Part shown: positions 63,916-64,000 of the stretch, one piece after another
How the letters are laid out: the number at the start of each line of letters is the position of its first letter
Numbering within the stretch: position 1 is the first letter of the stretch
Origin: CAXBNB01 sp040222275
Lineage (GTDB): Bacteria > Bacteroidota > Bacteroidia > Cytophagales > Cyclobacteriaceae
Direction of reading: 5' to 3'
Assembly (NCBI GenBank): GCA_040222275.1
Contig: JAVKDJ010000002.1
Span: 310,001 to 374,000, forward strand
DNA: 64,000 bases
Translations under genes and position numbers: made by a program
Notes under the pieces: model-generated
What the model saw: the letters and a program-made list of their open reading frames with translations, nothing else
Databases searched by the model: none
What the model was told of the DNA's origin: nothing

Positions 63916-64000
63916 TGGCGCAAAGGTAGGCCAATAAATTGGACTTGTCAGTAATGGGACAGGAGGCAAATTAACTAATATGTGCCGTCAATAAGTTTTA

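Overview
The window reads as a piece of a Bacteroidota chromosome, most likely from the order Cytophagales. The evidence is a GldJ-like SUMF1-fold lipoprotein, BamA followed by two OmpH/Skp chaperones, DUF6089-type barrels, an FadN-type beta-oxidation protein, a BlaI/M56 pair, weak ribosome binding sites, and -7 elements of the form TAnnTTTG (for example 12629-12636, 18312-18319, 33455-33462, 41482-41489). No rRNA, tRNA, CRISPR array, prophage or intact insertion sequence was seen.

0-8.6 kb is an envelope-biogenesis run on the + strand: alpha/beta hydrolase (cut by the window edge), CBS protein, NAD kinase, two outer-membrane proteins, UppS, BamA and two Skp-like chaperones, closed by a terminator. 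8.8-28 kb is a mosaic of housekeeping genes on both strands: cystathionine gamma-synthase, sulfotransferase, FAD oxidoreductase, PheS, serine dehydratase, a broken MNT/HEPN module, AsnS, PfkB kinase, an exported HIT protein, an S9 peptidase, a lipid kinase, AsnB, a Crp regulator, an ECF sigma factor, GldJ and ComF.

28.3-45.6 kb is a long + strand block that looks like the replication-origin neighbourhood. It runs through a small conserved protein, an SBP_bac_5-like lipoprotein, an 1,098-residue membrane/coiled-coil protein, a HATPase and YbeY. Two near-perfect parS sites (34322-34382) then precede MnmG, a methyltransferase and an Ig-like lipoprotein. A 460-base gap (38938-39397) follows, with a cluster of DnaA boxes and a 45-base run of only A/T: a strong oriC candidate. 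Beyond it lie a TPR protein and a MarR-fadN-fadA fatty-acid degradation operon with a palindromic operator.

45.7-49.7 kb is accessory-looking: a GT2 glycosyltransferase, an orphan 181-residue protein, a PIN-like protein, a nested hairpin, and three tandem copies of a roughly 355-base composite repeat, each holding a 33-base palindrome. 49.7-64 kb is mainly minus strand: M1 peptidase, GT39 transferase, an unknown protein, dGTPase, SDR, a TPR protein, two ExbD genes divergent from a BlaI/M56 pair with its own palindromic operator, a sterol-desaturase-type enzyme and a CvfB-like S1 protein.

Most single genes are ordinary. The items most worth following are the oriC/parS locus, the unexplained gene set just upstream of it, the truncated HEPN gene, the exported HIT protein, the composite repeat array, and the BlaI/M56 unit with an unusual periplasmic domain next to orphan ExbDs.
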